Assembly (NCBI RefSeq): GCF_036014015.1
Contig: NZ_CP107905.1
Location: 9,982,001 to 10,046,000, forward strand
Direction of reading: 5' to 3'
DNA length: 64,000 nt
Origin: Streptomyces sp. NBC_00457
Lineage (GTDB): Bacteria > Actinomycetota > Actinomycetes > Streptomycetales > Streptomycetaceae
Part shown: positions 41,343-54,576 of the stretch, in pieces
Numbering within the stretch: the stretch's first letter is position 1
Layout: every line of letters starts with the position of its first letter
The notes under the pieces: generated by a model
Database searches by the model: none
The model's input: the letters and a program-made list of their open reading frames with translations, nothing else
What the model was told of the DNA's origin: nothing
Program-made: the position numbers and the translations under genes

Positions 41343-42710
41343 TCAGCTTCCTCTCACGGCGAGACGCTCGATCGCCGCCATCGGCACGGAGAGCCAGTCC
41401 GGACGGTTTCTGGCTTCGTACAGCACTTCGTACACGGCGCGGTCGGTCTCGTAGGCGCGCAGCAGCCCGTGCTTCTTGCGCGGGTCCCAGCCCGCACGGG
41501 CGGCATAGCCCGCGCAGTAGGCCTCCCGGCAGCGGCGCGCCCACTCGGGACGCCACGGCCGGCGCTGCCGGGCCGCGTAGTCGAAGGAGCGCAGCATGCC
41601 CGCGATGTCCCGCACCGGCGACTGGGCGCTGCACCGCTCGGCGAGCGGCCGGGACGGCTCGCCCTCGAAGTCGATGACGAACCACTCGCGCCCGGCGCGC
41701 AGCACCTGCCCGAGATGCAGATCGCCGTGGATCCGCTGGGCGGGCGGCCCGGTGTCGCAGGTCGTGAGCGCGGAGAACGCGGTCCGCAGACCGGGGACGA
41801 ACGGCCGCAGCGCCGGTACGCAGTGCGCGGCGGCGTCCAGCCGCGAGATCATCGCAGCCGCCGTGCGGCCGTGCTCCTCGTGCGCGCCCGCCGGGAAGGC
41901 CGACGCCAGCGACAGGTGCACCTCGGCCATCGCCTGCCCCAACTGGTGTGCCTGTGCGGTGAAGTCGGCACCGGACGACAACGCGTGCAGCGCCAGGGTC
42001 CAGCCGTCGGACGCGTCCCGCAGATACGGCTGCAGCACGCCGAGCGTGGCCTCCTGCGGATGCGTGGTCCGGAACCAGGCCACCGGCGCGGGCACCCGGC
42101 GGCAGCCCAGCTCGGCGAGCGCGCCCGGTACCTCCAGGTCGGGGTTGACGCCCGGCTGGATGCGCCGGAAGACCTTCAGGATGTACATGTCGCCGTACAC
42201 CAGCGAGGAGTTGGACTGTTCGGCGTCCAGCAGCCGGGGCGGCAGTCCGGCGGGGATCTCCACGGCCGGGTCGGCCTCGAAGCGCAGGGGGCCCACCGTG
42301 CCGGGATGCCGCAGCCGTTCCAGGAGCAGCTGCGCCGAGCGCGGGTCGTGCAGCGCGTCGTACACCGTCAGGCCGGCCAGCGGCCCGTCCTCCGCCCGCC
42401 CGATCAGGGCCCGGCCGAGACGCGGCGACAGATGCCTGCGCACACCGAGGAGCAACTGGTAGCAGTCACCGGCCGGCGCGGCACCGGTGCCGCCGGGGGC
42501 GGGCACGGCCGGGGGGCCGGCGTGCACCAGCAGGTGCAGACAGCCCGGATACAGCTCCGTCATGGACAGCAGCGCGAGGTCGGTGACGGGCCGGTCCTTG
42601 CCCGCGAACCACCGCTGCCGCGGCAGCCAATCGCGCAGCAGCCCGGCGAGCGAGGCCATGGGCCCGGCGACAGCCGTACGACTGGGGTGCAGCGATGCGG
42701 TCTTCGGCAT
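41343..42710 (-). CDS. mak: Maltokinase (Mak/Pep2)
   Basis: 455-aa maltokinase, which phosphorylates maltose with ATP to maltose-1-phosphate, the GlgE donor. N-terminal cap domain with [15 protein letters not shown]; kinase core with [15 protein letters not shown] (catalytic loop) and [17 protein letters not shown] (DFG-like). Separated from treS by 28 bp and from glgB by 4 bp, all co-directional. In mycobacteria TreS and Mak form a complex; a similar interaction is likely, but inferred. Confidence 0.92.
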   Translation of the reverse strand: MPKTASLHPSRTAVAGPMASLAGLLRDWLPRQRWFAGKDRPVTDLALLSMTELYPGCLHLLVHAGPPAVPAPGGTGAAPAGDCYQLLLGVRRHLSPRLGRALIGRAEDGPLAGLTVYDALHDPRSAQLLLERLRHPGTVGPLRFEADPAVEIPAGLPPRLLDAEQSNSSLVYGDMYILKVFRRIQPGVNPDLEVPGALAELGCRRVPAPVAWFRTTHPQEATLGVLQPYLRDASDGWTLALHALSSGADFTAQAHQLGQAMAEVHLSLASAFPAGAHEEHGRTAAAMISRLDAAAHCVPALRPFVPGLRTAFSALTTCDTGPPAQRIHGDLHLGQVLRAGREWFVIDFEGEPSRPLAERCSAQSPVRDIAGMLRSFDYAARQRRPWRPEWARRCREAYCAGYAARAGWDPRKKHGLLRAYETDRAVYEVLYEARNRPDWLSVPMAAIERLAVRGS

Positions 42711-42738
42711 GGTGACGCGTCCTTTCCTCGGCGCCCAC

Positions 42739-44453
<1,715 letters not shown>

Positions 44454-44457
<4 letters not shown>

Positions 44458-46439
44458 GACGCTGCCGACCCTCCGTTGGGCGCCCGCTCCACGTGGAGCA
44501 CATGCGCGGGAGCCCGGCCGGGCTCCAGGCGGACGTAGTTGGTCCCGCCCCACCGGTATGTCTCGCCCGACAACTCGTCGTGCACGGACACCGACTCGTG
44601 CCAGTCAAGGCCGAGTCGCCGCATGTCCAACGAGACCGTGGCCTCCTGGGCGTGGTGCGGGTCGAGGTTCGCGACCACGATCACCGTGTCGTCGCCCGTG
44701 CGTTTGCTGTACGCGATGAGGGCGTCGTTGTCGGTCTCGTGGAAGGTGAGGTTCCTGAGCCTGCGCAGTGCGGGGTGGCGGCGCCGGATGGTGTTGAGCT
44801 GGGTGATCAGTGGGGCGATGGTGGTCCCCGCGTGTTCGGCCGCTTCCCAGTCGCGGGGCTTGAGCTGGTACTTCTCCGAGTCGAGGTACTCCTCGCTGCC
44901 CTCGCGCAGCGGAACGTTCTCGCACAGCTCGTAGCCGCTGTACACGCCCCAGGTCGGCGCCAGGGTGGCCGCCAGCACCGCCCGCACCTCGAACGCCGGC
45001 CGCCCGCCGCGCTGCAGATACGCATGGAGAATGTCCGGCGTATTGACGAAGAAGTTCGGCCGCATATACGACGCCGCCTCACCCGACAACTCGCTCAGAT
45101 ACTCCGTCAGCTCCTGCTTGCTGTTGCGCCAGGTGAAATACGTGTACGACTGCTGGAACCCGATCTGCGCCAGCGTGTGCATCATCGCCGGACGGGTGAA
45201 CGCCTCCGCCAGGAAGATCACATCCGGGTCGGTCCGCCCGATGTCCGCCAGCACCCGCTGCCAGAACACCACCGGCTTGGTATGCGGATTGTCCACCCGG
45301 AAAATCCGCACCCCGTGCGCCATCCACAACCGCAACACCCGCAGCGTCTCCGCGACCAGCCCGTCCATGTCCGCGTCGAACGCGACCGGATAGATGTCCT
45401 GGTACTTCTTCGGCGGATTCTCCGCATACGCGATCGACCCGTCCGGGCGGTGATGGAACCACTGCGGATGCTTGTCCACCCACGGATGATCCGGCGAGCA
45501 CTGCAACGCGAAGTCCAGCGCCACCTCCATCCCCAGCGCACGCGCCTGGCCCACGAACCAGTCGAAGTCCTCGAAGCCGCCCAGCTGCGGATGGATCGCG
45601 TCGTGCCCGCCCTCCGGCGACCCGATCGCCCACGGCACCCCCACATCCTCAGCAGACGGGTTGAGGGTGTTGTTGCGGCCCTTGCGGAACGTGGTCCCGA
45701 TCGGATGGATCGGCGGCAGATACACCACGTCGAAACCCATCGACGCGATCACCGGCAGCCGCCGCGCGGCCGTCCGGAACGTCCCGTGCGGCTGCTGGGG
45801 CGTGCCCTCCGACCGCGGGAAGAACTCGTACCACGACCCGAACAGCGCCCGCTCCCGCTCCACCAGCAACGGCAACGCCTCCAACGCCGTCACCAACTCC
45901 CGCAGCGGATACCGCCCCAGCACCGCGTCCAGCTCCGGCCCGAAGGCCGCCGCCAGGCGCACCGCGGACGGCAGCGAGTCGTCGAGCATCGTCTTGGCGG
46001 CTGTCAGTACCGTCGCCCGGCCCGCGTCCGCCGGCACGCCCGCTGCCATCCGGCGATACAGTTCGGCGCCCTCCTCCAGGACCAGGCCGGTGTCGATCCC
46101 GGCCGGCACCTTGATGCGGGCGGTGTGGCGCCAGGTGGCCACCGGGTCGCTCCAGGCCTCGACGTGATACGTCCAGCGGCCCACCGCGTCCGGTGTGACG
46201 TCGGCTCCCCAGCGGTCGGAGCCGGGTGCCAGCTCCCGCATGGGCGTCCAGGGGCCGGGTCGGCCGTCGGGGTCCGTCAGGACGACGTTCGCGGCGACTG
46301 CGTCATGGCCCTCGCGGAACACGGTGGCGGTGACCTGGAAGGTTTCCCCCGCGACCGCCTTGGCGGGGTGCCTGCCGCACTCCACGGCCGGACGGACGCC
46401 GAGGACGGGAATGCGGCCGATGGCCGGAGTCGGACTCAT
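44454..46439 (-). CDS. glgE: Alpha-1,4-glucan:maltose-1-phosphate maltosyltransferase GlgE
   Basis: 661-aa GH13_3 enzyme that adds maltosyl units from maltose-1-phosphate to alpha-1,4-glucan chains. The nucleophile Asp383 ([12 protein letters not shown]), acid/base Glu412 ([12 protein letters not shown]) and [20 protein letters not shown] are present. The N-terminal beta domain (dimerisation) and the RKGRNN phosphate-side segment fit GlgE. The Asp/Glu spacing matches the well-studied Streptomyces enzyme. First gene of the operon glgE-treS-mak-glgB; GGAGGTG site upstream of ATG 46439. Confidence 0.95.
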
Positions 46440-46464
46440 GGGATGACACCTCCGCCATGCTCGT

Positions 46465-46485
46465 GGCCGGGCACGCCGCCCGGCC
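46465..46485 (-). other. Hairpin in the glgE 5' leader
   Basis: GGCCGGGC-ACGCC-GCCCGGCC, an 8-bp stem with 5-nt loop between the upstream gene and the glgE ribosome binding site. It could terminate the upstream small gene or regulate entry into glgE. No T tract. Confidence 0.4.
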
Positions 46486-46533
46486 GGTGGTTTCAGAACT
46501 GCGCCGGAAGGGGGCTCCGCCTGCCTCCCGGGT

Positions 46534-46833
46534 CTATCTCCCCGCCGGGGAACGCCTCCGCCGCCACGGCGGACCTCGCCGCCGGGTACCGCTCCGCCTG
46601 ACCCGTCCGGTCTGTTCCCGCAGATAGGTGACCATGCCGGTGCGCAGATAGCGCTCGGCGGCGTCGGCGGCCTCGCGCGCGCACCGCTTGCCCATCAGGA
46701 CGCAGAGGGTGTAGCCCGAGTCCTCGAAGGTGGCCCGCACCAAACGGTCGGCGGGAGCCGCGAGCATCGCTCGTTCCCAGGCCCGGTACCGCTGCAGTTG
46801 CCGGGCCACCTCGGCTTTGGCGGGGAGCAGCAT
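46534..46833 (-). CDS. DUF5133-like small protein
   Basis: 99-aa protein resembling the Streptomyces DUF5133 family in its first 75 residues (LLPAKAEVARQLQRYRAWER, TFEDSGYTLCVLMGKRCAREAADAAERYL). The C-terminus is an arginine-rich tail. Function unknown; DUF5133 genes often lie near regulatory or stress loci. Co-directional with and 94 bp upstream of glgE. Confidence 0.65.
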   Translation of the reverse strand: MLLPAKAEVARQLQRYRAWERAMLAAPADRLVRATFEDSGYTLCVLMGKRCAREAADAAERYLRTGMVTYLREQTGRVRRSGTRRRGPPWRRRRSPAGR

Positions 46834-46933
46834 GGCGCAGATTCACCTCCGGATCGCGGCCGCGACACACGGACGGGGCCTTCACACATGGTGCACGCGC
46901 GATGACTCAGCGTCTTGTTGGATCTTCAACGAC

Positions 46934-46964
46934 CTCGGATGTGCCTCACCCGTCTCGGATGTGC
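46934..46964. repeat. Two CTCGGATGTGC direct repeats, 20 bp apart
   Basis: Identical 11-bp copies at 46934-46944 and 46954-46964, spaced exactly two helical turns, in the 268-bp gap between the DUF5133-like gene and the HATPase-like/glgX unit. This looks like a tandem site for one regulator. Nothing else striking is seen in this gap. Confidence 0.5.
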
Positions 46965-47101
46965 GCTCGTGTTGCACGAATGGCGTAGCGCTCCCACTCT
47001 TGAGGTGACTCAGAAGCGATCAACGCTCACGCTTCGTATTCGGGGCCCGTTCCGCAGGGACGAGAAGGAGCGCGAGCTTCGCAGGTGAGGAGCCAACGAC
47101 G

Positions 47102-47610
47102 ATGAAGACCGCAAGTGCCTGCTACTACCACCTCGATGTGGAAGTCAGCCCGGAACGCGTCGGACAGGTCAGGCGCATCCTGGCAGCTCACCTCAGGTTC
47201 TGGGACCTCGAAAACCTCGTCGAGCCGGTCTGCGGCGGCGCCGAGATGCTGCTCAAGGCGATCGACGAGCACGCGACGGACAAGAACACGTCGATCGAGA
47301 TGTGGTGGAACGGCCAGCACCTCATCACCGCCGTGGGGGACAACGATCGCGATCTGCGCCCCGACCAGGATCTGCGCGCCTGCCTGGAACGGCTCGCCGC
47401 CACCAGCGACGGCTGGGGCTGCTGCGCCACGGACACCGGCAGCAAGGTCATCTGGTTCTCCCAGCGCGCCCGCGCCGGCGCCCGCGTCCCGCTGGTGCCG
47501 ACGGCCCCCGCGCCGAGCCTGCGGGAGGTCCTCCAGGTGCCCCGCGAAGTGCCCGCCGCGGCCCTCGCCGGCTCCGTGCGCACGGCGGACGACGTTCTGG
47601 AGGACGCCCG

Positions 47611-47614
<4 letters not shown>
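47102..47614 (+). CDS. Degenerate HATPase-like protein coupled to glgX
   Basis: 170-aa protein resembling the SpoIIAB/RsbW-like ATPases of Streptomyces pep gene regions, but the N-box is degenerate (ENLVEPVCGGAEMLLKAIDEH, no asparagine) while the G1/G2-like parts (AVGDNDRDLRPDQD, SDGWGCCATDTGSKVIWFS) are recognisable. It may bind a partner without hydrolysing ATP. The stop overlaps the glgX GTG (GTGA). The ATG has a GAGGAG site. The 40-residue C-terminal tail (VPLVPTAPAPSLREV) is unstructured. A regulatory role in glucan metabolism is inferred only from coupling. Confidence 0.75.
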
Positions 47615-49749
<2,135 letters not shown>

Positions 49750-49752
49750 GGA

Positions 49753-49941
49753 CCAGGGCCTGTCCGGCGGATCATGCTGGCGTCGCGGGGTCTGGCACGC
49801 CCATCTGCGGCGTTGTCGTCGGTTGCCGACTCCCCCACGCTCGAACAACCTCGCGCGGGAGGTGCCCCCATCGCCCCCGCTCACCTGCACTGAGGAGGTG
49901 CCGTTTCTTGCAGCCGGCCTGATCCGCCGGACAGGCCCTGG
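49753..49941. mobile_element. MITE with perfect 22-bp terminal inverted repeats
   Basis: 189-bp element with identical inverted ends (49753-49774 and 49920-49941), beginning CCAGGGCCTGTCCGGCGG. It has no open reading frame of its own and contains short repeats (CTCCCCCACGCTCGAAC). It sits 3 bp after the glgX stop and 4 bp before the stop of the opposing VOC gene. The ends look like those of an IS5-type element from Streptomyces, so a non-autonomous derivative is the best reading. Confidence 0.75.
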
Positions 49942-49945
49942 CGCG

Positions 49946-50749
49946 TCAGCGGGCCCGCTGCGAGGTCACCGTGAACTGGGCGCCGTCGGCGTCGCGCAGC
50001 ACGGCCTCCTCGGCGTTCTCCGACAGCACGCTGCCGCCGTTCAGCTCCGCGGCCCGGGCGCAGGCCGCGACGTCCGTGACCGCGAAGTGGACCTGCCAGT
50101 GCGGCCGGATCGTGGGGTCCGGGGCCGACCCCAGCGCCCCCGACTCGATGCGGGCCACGACATCGCCACCGCTGCGCAGGACGACCTCGCCGCCCTCGTA
50201 GTGGACCTCGACGGAGCCTGGCCGGTCGGTGGCCCAGTCGAGGATCTCGCCGTAGAAGATGGCGGAGTCGAAGGCGTCGCGGGTGTGCAGCCGGATGAAG
50301 GTCGGCGCCGAGCGGCGCCAGGTCTCCCAGTTGCCCACCAGCTCGCCCTCCCAGATCCCGAAGGTGGCGCCGTCCCGGTCGGCCAGCAGCGCCGCACGCC
50401 CCGGCGGGAAGGAGATCGGGCCCACCGCCGCCGTGCCGCCGCGCTCCTGCGCGCGGGCCACGGCCTCGTCCGCGCTGGGCACGGCGAAGTAGGGCGTCCA
50501 CGCCACGGCCATCTGCCACATCGTGGCGATCCCGGCGATCCCGGCGACCGGTGTGCCGCCTGCCAGAGCGATCCGGAAGCGGTCGCCGAGCTTCGCCGTG
50601 CGCCAGCGCCAGCCCAGCACCGCCGCGTAGAACGATTCGGTGGCCTCGAGATCGCGGCTGGTCAGGCTCACCCAGCAGGGTGCGCCGAACACGGAGTGGG
50701 TGGAGACGACGTCCGTCGCCCCACGGGAGAGTGTCGTGTCTTTGTTCAT
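49946..50749 (-). CDS. Double VOC-domain protein
   Basis: 267-aa protein with two VOC/glyoxalase domains (residues about 20-135 and 145-262): first APCWVSLTSRDLEATESFY ... ALLADRDGATFGIWEGE, second RLHTRDAFDSAIFYGEIL ... EEAVLRDADGAQFTV. The ring of metal ligands is not obvious. Substrate unknown. Start ATG 50749 precedes the first domain. Convergent with glgX, separated only by the MITE. Confidence 0.85.
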   Translation of the reverse strand: MNKDTTLSRGATDVVSTHSVFGAPCWVSLTSRDLEATESFYAAVLGWRWRTAKLGDRFRIALAGGTPVAGIAGIATMWQMAVAWTPYFAVPSADEAVARAQERGGTAAVGPISFPPGRAALLADRDGATFGIWEGELVGNWETWRRSAPTFIRLHTRDAFDSAIFYGEILDWATDRPGSVEVHYEGGEVVLRSGGDVVARIESGALGSAPDPTIRPHWQVHFAVTDVAACARAAELNGGSVLSENAEEAVLRDADGAQFTVTSQRAR

Positions 50750-50890
50750 CGCAGTCGCGTCCTGGTCTCCTCGACCGGCAGCCCCACCGGTGGTCGTCCC
50801 AGTGTCCAACCGGAACCGTTCCGGGCGCCTGCCGAGTACCCAGGCGTAGAGTCGGAAACGGCAGATCGGCGCAACCGACCGGAGGTGCTC

Positions 50891-51211
50891 ATGCCCACCG
50901 ACGGGGGCTCGGAGCGGATCTTCGAGCTGCAGGAAGAGGTCGATCAACTCAAGGAAGCGGTCGCCTCGCATGCTGTCGTGGACCAGGCGATCGGCATGAT
51001 CGTCGCGCTCGGCCGGGTGACTCCGGGCGAGGGGTGGAAGATCCTCAAGGACATCTCGCAGCACACGAACATCAAACTGCGCAATGTCGCGGAACTCATT
51101 CTGATCTGGGGCCGCAGCGGCGTCATGCCGCTGGAGATCAGGGTGGAACTGGAAGAGGGTCTGGACCGCTACGGCCCCACGGAGATTCCCGGCGCACCGC
51201 CGGAGCGGTGA
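50891..51211 (+). CDS. ANTAR-domain RNA-binding regulator
   Basis: 106-aa single-domain ANTAR protein. It has a short coiled start (SERIFELQEEVDQLKEAVAS) and the three-helix ANTAR core (VVDQAIGMIVALGRVTPGEGWKILKDISQHTNIKLRNVAELIL). ANTAR proteins bind paired RNA hairpins and prevent termination of transcription. No input domain. The GGAGGT site fits the ATG at 50891. Confidence 0.87.
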   Translation: MPTDGGSERIFELQEEVDQLKEAVASHAVVDQAIGMIVALGRVTPGEGWKILKDISQHTNIKLRNVAELILIWGRSGVMPLEIRVELEEGLDRYGPTEIPGAPPER

Positions 51212-51247
51212 GCCGGGAACGGTGTGCGTCGAGGCCCGCGGCCACGG

Positions 51248-52039
51248 TCAGCGGGCCTCGACGAGGAGTTCCTCGTGCAGCCGGGCGCAGCAGCCGCTGA
51301 GCAGCCGTGAGACATGCATCTGCGAGATCCCGAGCTGCTGGGCGATGCGGCTCTGCGTCATACCGCCGAAGAACCGCAGATAGAGGATGGTCCGCTCACG
51401 CTCGGGCAGCGCCCTCAGCACGGGCCCGGCGGCCACCCGGTCGACGACGACGTCGTACGACGGATCCGGCCCACCGAGCCCGTCCGCCAGCGCGTACCCG
51501 TCCGTGCCGGGCATCTCCGCGTCCAGCGACAGCGCGGTGAAGCACTCAAGGGCCTCCATGCCGGTCCGTACCTCGTCCTCACTGAGCTGCGCGTACTCGG
51601 CGATCTCCGCGACGGTCGGGGCGCGCCCCGGAGTCGTGTGGGCCAGCTCCTTCGCCGCACGGCGGACCCGATTGCGTAGGTCCTGCACGCGGCGCGGCAC
51701 ATGCAGCGTCCACATGTGGTCGCGGAAGTGCCGCTTGATCTCCCCGGTCACGGTCGGCACGGCATACGCCTCGAAGGCCCGGCCACGCGACGGGTCGTAG
51801 TGGTCGACGGCCTTGACCAGGCCCAGGGCGGCCACCTGGTAGAGGTCCTCCAGGGACTCGCCGCGCCCCTTGAAGCGGACGGCGATCCGCTCCGCCATGG
51901 GCAGCCAGGCCTCGACCAACTCGTCCCTCAGTGCCCTGCGCGCCGGCCCCTCGGGCAGCTGCGACAGCCGTTCGAACGCGGCCGCTGTGTCGGGGGCGTC
52001 ATCATGCGGATGCTGCGTCGTTCCGCCGGCGCTACGCAT
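51248..52039 (-). CDS. SigB/SigF/SigG-family RNA polymerase sigma factor
   Basis: 263-aa sigma-70 factor of the SigB/F/G group. Region 2 (DLYQVAALGLVKAVDHYDPSRGRAFEAYAVPTVTGEIKRHFRDH), region 3 (PTVAEIAEYAQLSEDEVRTGMEAL) and region 4 (LPERERTILYLRFFGGMTQSRIAQQLGISQMHVSRLL) are all present, so it can recognise both -35 and -10. No anti-sigma gene is adjacent. The start at 52039 has an AAGGGAGGT site. It is divergent from a MarR gene, with a strong hairpin between. Confidence 0.92.
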   Translation of the reverse strand: MRSAGGTTQHPHDDAPDTAAAFERLSQLPEGPARRALRDELVEAWLPMAERIAVRFKGRGESLEDLYQVAALGLVKAVDHYDPSRGRAFEAYAVPTVTGEIKRHFRDHMWTLHVPRRVQDLRNRVRRAAKELAHTTPGRAPTVAEIAEYAQLSEDEVRTGMEALECFTALSLDAEMPGTDGYALADGLGGPDPSYDVVVDRVAAGPVLRALPERERTILYLRFFGGMTQSRIAQQLGISQMHVSRLLSGCCARLHEELLVEAR

Positions 52040-52173
52040 CGTGCGCACCTCCCTTGGCAGGTGTGCTGGATGGACAGTCACCACGGGAGGCGCGGGCTCG
52101 GACCGGAACGAAAGGCACCGGGGACCCATCCCGGCCTCCACGGACGTGCCTCCGGTCCGAAGCACTGAAAGGT

Positions 52174-52197
52174 GGATTCCCCCACTTGGGGGAATCC
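52174..52197. other. Palindrome in the sigma/MarR gap
   Basis: 11-bp arms GGATTCCCCCA / TGGGGGAATCC around a 2-bp centre, perfect. In DNA this could be a dimer binding site; in RNA it would be part of the sigma-gene leader (about 135 bp upstream of the start). Confidence 0.5.
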
Positions 52198-52252
52198 AAA
52201 CAATTCGGTCCATATCGACTCTTGACCTGTCCTTGAGGCAAGGGAGAAGCAA

Positions 52253-52273
52253 TTACCTCTGCTACAGAGCTAA
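52253..52273. promoter_or_regulatory. MarR operator candidate
   Basis: Inverted repeat with arms TTACCTCTG / CAGAGCTAA (8 of 9 pairs) and a 3-bp centre, ending 10 bp before the MarR ATG. This position would block the operon by autorepression. Confidence 0.55.
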
Positions 52274-52283
52274 TCTCGACCGC

Positions 52284-52739
52284 ATGGACGACGAGACCTT
52301 CCCGGAAGAGCTGGCCGACGCGCTCGTCGGGGTGCAGCGGCTGATCCGGCGCCGGCTGCGCCGTGAGATGGCCGCACCGCAGCTGCGCGGAGCCGAAGTG
52401 GAACTCCTGCGCCTGGTCGTGACCCGCCCCGGCATCGGCATCTCGGACGCGGCCAAAGACCTGTATCTGGCGAGCAACTCGGTGTCGACGCTGGTCAACC
52501 GGCTGGCGACGGAGGGCTATCTGATCCGCGAGACGGACCCGGCCGACCGCCGGGCCGCGCGCCTGGTGCCCACCCCCGCGGCGCGGACCCGGCTGCGCGC
52601 ATGGCGCACCCGTCGCGCGGACCTCGTACGACAGCAGGTGGCCCGGCTCGACGAGGCGGACCGCGCGGCGCTCCGGGCGGCGATCCCGGCCCTGCGCACC
52701 CTCGCCGTCCAGCTGCACGAGGAGGCCGAGGAGTCATGA
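52284..52739 (+). CDS. MarR-family regulator of the ABC exporter operon
   Basis: 151-aa MarR protein. Winged helix: LLRLVVTRPGIGISDAAKDLYLASNSVSTLVNRLATEGYLIRETDPADRRAARLVPT; N- and C-terminal helices for dimerisation. Coupled to the ABC ATPase by an ATGA overlap. It likely represses the drug-type exporter; the inducer is unknown. Confidence 0.9.
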   Translation: MDDETFPEELADALVGVQRLIRRRLRREMAAPQLRGAEVELLRLVVTRPGIGISDAAKDLYLASNSVSTLVNRLATEGYLIRETDPADRRAARLVPTPAARTRLRAWRTRRADLVRQQVARLDEADRAALRAAIPALRTLAVQLHEEAEES

Positions 52740-53578
52740 CCCCGGACGCATCGGCCGAACCGCAAGCCGCCGTCTCCTGCACCGGGCTCGCCTACACCTT
52801 CGGCGACACGAACGCCGTGGACGGACTCGACCTGGCCGTCCTGGAGGGCGAATGCTTCGGGCTGCTCGGCCCCAACGGCGCCGGGAAGACCACGGCGATC
52901 CGCTGCATGACCACCCTCCTGCCGGTCCCCGCCGGCATGGTCCGCGTCTTCGGGCACGACGCCGCGAAGGACCGTATGGCCGTACGACGGCTGCTGGGCT
53001 ACGTCCCGCAGCAGCTGTCCGCCGACGCCGGACTCACCGGCCGGGAGAACGTCGCCCTGTTCGCCCGCGTCTTCGACGTGGCGCGCCGCGAACGCGCCGA
53101 GCGGGTCCGGCAGGCCCTGGCCGCGGTCGGCCTCACCGACGCCGCCGACCGGCTGGCCGGGACGTACTCCGGCGGCATGGTCAGGCGACTCGAACTCGCG
53201 CAGGCCCTGGTCAGCGCGCCCCGGCTGCTGATCCTCGACGAGCCGACCATCGGCCTCGACCCCATCGCGCGGACTGACGTGTGGGACCACATCAACGCCG
53301 TCCGCGCGGCCACCGGCATGACGGTGCTCGTGACCACCCACTACATGGACGAGGCCGACCAGTACTGCGACCGGGTCGGCCTGATGCACCACGGCCGCAT
53401 CCGCGCCCTCGGCACCCCGGCGGAACTGCGCCAGGGGCTCGCCGCCCGCCGCGGCACGGACACGCTGCCCACCCTGGAGGACGTCTTCCGGGACATCGCC
53501 GGCAGCGGCCTCGACGACCAGTCAGGAGGATTCCGCGATGTCCGAAGCACCCGCCGCACCGCACGCAGGGTCGGCTGA
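52736..53578 (+). CDS. ABC transporter ATPase, DrrA type
   Basis: 280-aa ATPase of the DrrA/ABC-2 exporter class. Walker A GPNGAGKTT, signature YSGGMVRRLELAQAL, Walker B LLILDEPTIGLDP and H-loop VTTHYMDEADQYCDRV are complete. The start ATG overlaps the MarR stop. It ends inside the start of the permease gene (41-bp overlap), so all three are one operon. Confidence 0.93.
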   Translation: MTPDASAEPQAAVSCTGLAYTFGDTNAVDGLDLAVLEGECFGLLGPNGAGKTTAIRCMTTLLPVPAGMVRVFGHDAAKDRMAVRRLLGYVPQQLSADAGLTGRENVALFARVFDVARRERAERVRQALAAVGLTDAADRLAGTYSGGMVRRLELAQALVSAPRLLILDEPTIGLDPIARTDVWDHINAVRAATGMTVLVTTHYMDEADQYCDRVGLMHHGRIRALGTPAELRQGLAARRGTDTLPTLEDVFRDIAGSGLDDQSGGFRDVRSTRRTARRVG

Positions 53579-54386
53579 CCCCGCGTTCGGGCTGCTGCTG
53601 AAGACCCCGGAGCCCCGCGCGGGCTGGCGCCTGCTGCCCGCCCGGGTCGTGGCGATGTGCGCCGTCGAACTGCAGAAGCTGCGCCACGACCGCACCGAGC
53701 TCTACACCCGCGCGGTCCAACCCACCCTGTGGCTGCTGATCTTCGGCCAGACCTTCACCAGGCTCAAGGCGATCCCCACCGAGGGCATCCCCTACATCGA
53801 CTACCTGGCGCCCGGCATCATCGCCCAGTCCGCGATGTTCATCGCCATCTTCTACGGCATCCAGATCATCTGGGAACGCGACGCCGGGGTCCTCAACAAG
53901 CTCCTGGTCACCCCGACCCCGCGGGCCGCGCTGATCACCGGGAAGGCGTTCGCGGCCGGAGTGAAGTCGCTGATCCAGGCCGTCGTCGTGATCGCCATCG
54001 CCGCCGTGCTCGGCGTGGCCCTGACCTGGAACCCGCTGCGGCTGCTCGGCGTCGCGGCGGTCGTCGTCCTCGGATCGGCCTTCTTCTCCTGCCTGTCGAT
54101 GACCATCGCGGGGATCGTGCTGAGCCGCGACCGGCTGATGGGAATCGGGCAGGCGATCACGATGCCGCTGTTCTTCGGCTCCAACGCCCTGTACCCCCTG
54201 TCCGTCATGCCGGGCTGGCTCCAGGCGGTCAGCAAGGTCAACCCGCTGAGCTATCAGGTCGACGCCCTGCGCGGCCTCCTCCTCGACACCGACGCACACC
54301 TGGCGACCGACTTCGCGGTGCTCGTCGTGGCCGCCGCACTCGGCATCACCGCGGCCTCCGCACTCCTCGGCCGGCTCGCCCGCTGA
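53538..54386 (+). CDS. ABC-2 type membrane permease, DrrB type
   Basis: 282-aa membrane protein with about six helices (ILGVALTW..., VVVLGSAFFSCLSMTIAGIV, VLVVAAALGITAASALLG) and the ABC-2 motifs LNKLLVTPTPRAAL and SNALYPLSVMPGWLQAVSKVNPLSY. It forms the export channel with the preceding ATPase. The substrate is unknown; a drug or lipid is typical. Overlaps the ATPase gene by 41 bp. Confidence 0.92.
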   Translation: MSEAPAAPHAGSADPAFGLLLKTPEPRAGWRLLPARVVAMCAVELQKLRHDRTELYTRAVQPTLWLLIFGQTFTRLKAIPTEGIPYIDYLAPGIIAQSAMFIAIFYGIQIIWERDAGVLNKLLVTPTPRAALITGKAFAAGVKSLIQAVVVIAIAAVLGVALTWNPLRLLGVAAVVVLGSAFFSCLSMTIAGIVLSRDRLMGIGQAITMPLFFGSNALYPLSVMPGWLQAVSKVNPLSYQVDALRGLLLDTDAHLATDFAVLVVAAALGITAASALLGRLAR

Positions 54387-54517
54387 TCTAGCCCGCGGAC
54401 GTGATGTGCGGCACGCCCGAGAGGGCGGCCGCACGCTCCGGAAGCGGATTCTTCCTGCGCAGCGCTTGATCAGTGATCTAGGGGGCGAAATCGCTGGCCA
54501 CAGCCCATTCCGCTCAT

Positions 54518-54547
54518 TTGACAGTGCGCTGAGCGCACAGATAGGAA
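54518..54547 (+). promoter_or_regulatory. Promoter with an operator in its spacer
   Basis: TTGACA (54518-54523), an 18-bp spacer and TAGGAA (54542-54547). The spacer holds a perfect 7-1-7 palindrome GTGCGCTGAGCGCAC (54524-54538), so a dimeric regulator could sit between the boxes. GATCAGTGATC (54467-54477) lies further upstream. The 190-bp gap between the permease gene and the GTG at 54577 shows nothing else. Confidence 0.65.
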
Positions 54548-54576
54548 GCAGCTCTCTGAGGTCGAAGAGGTGCACC

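Noticed and set aside
46934..46964. CRISPR or satellite repeat
   Set aside because: Two 11-bp copies only; better explained as a tandem protein-binding site.
51870..52283. N-terminal extension of the MarR frame
   Set aside because: It runs through the sigma-factor gene and the intergenic palindromes; MarR homology begins at ATG 52284.
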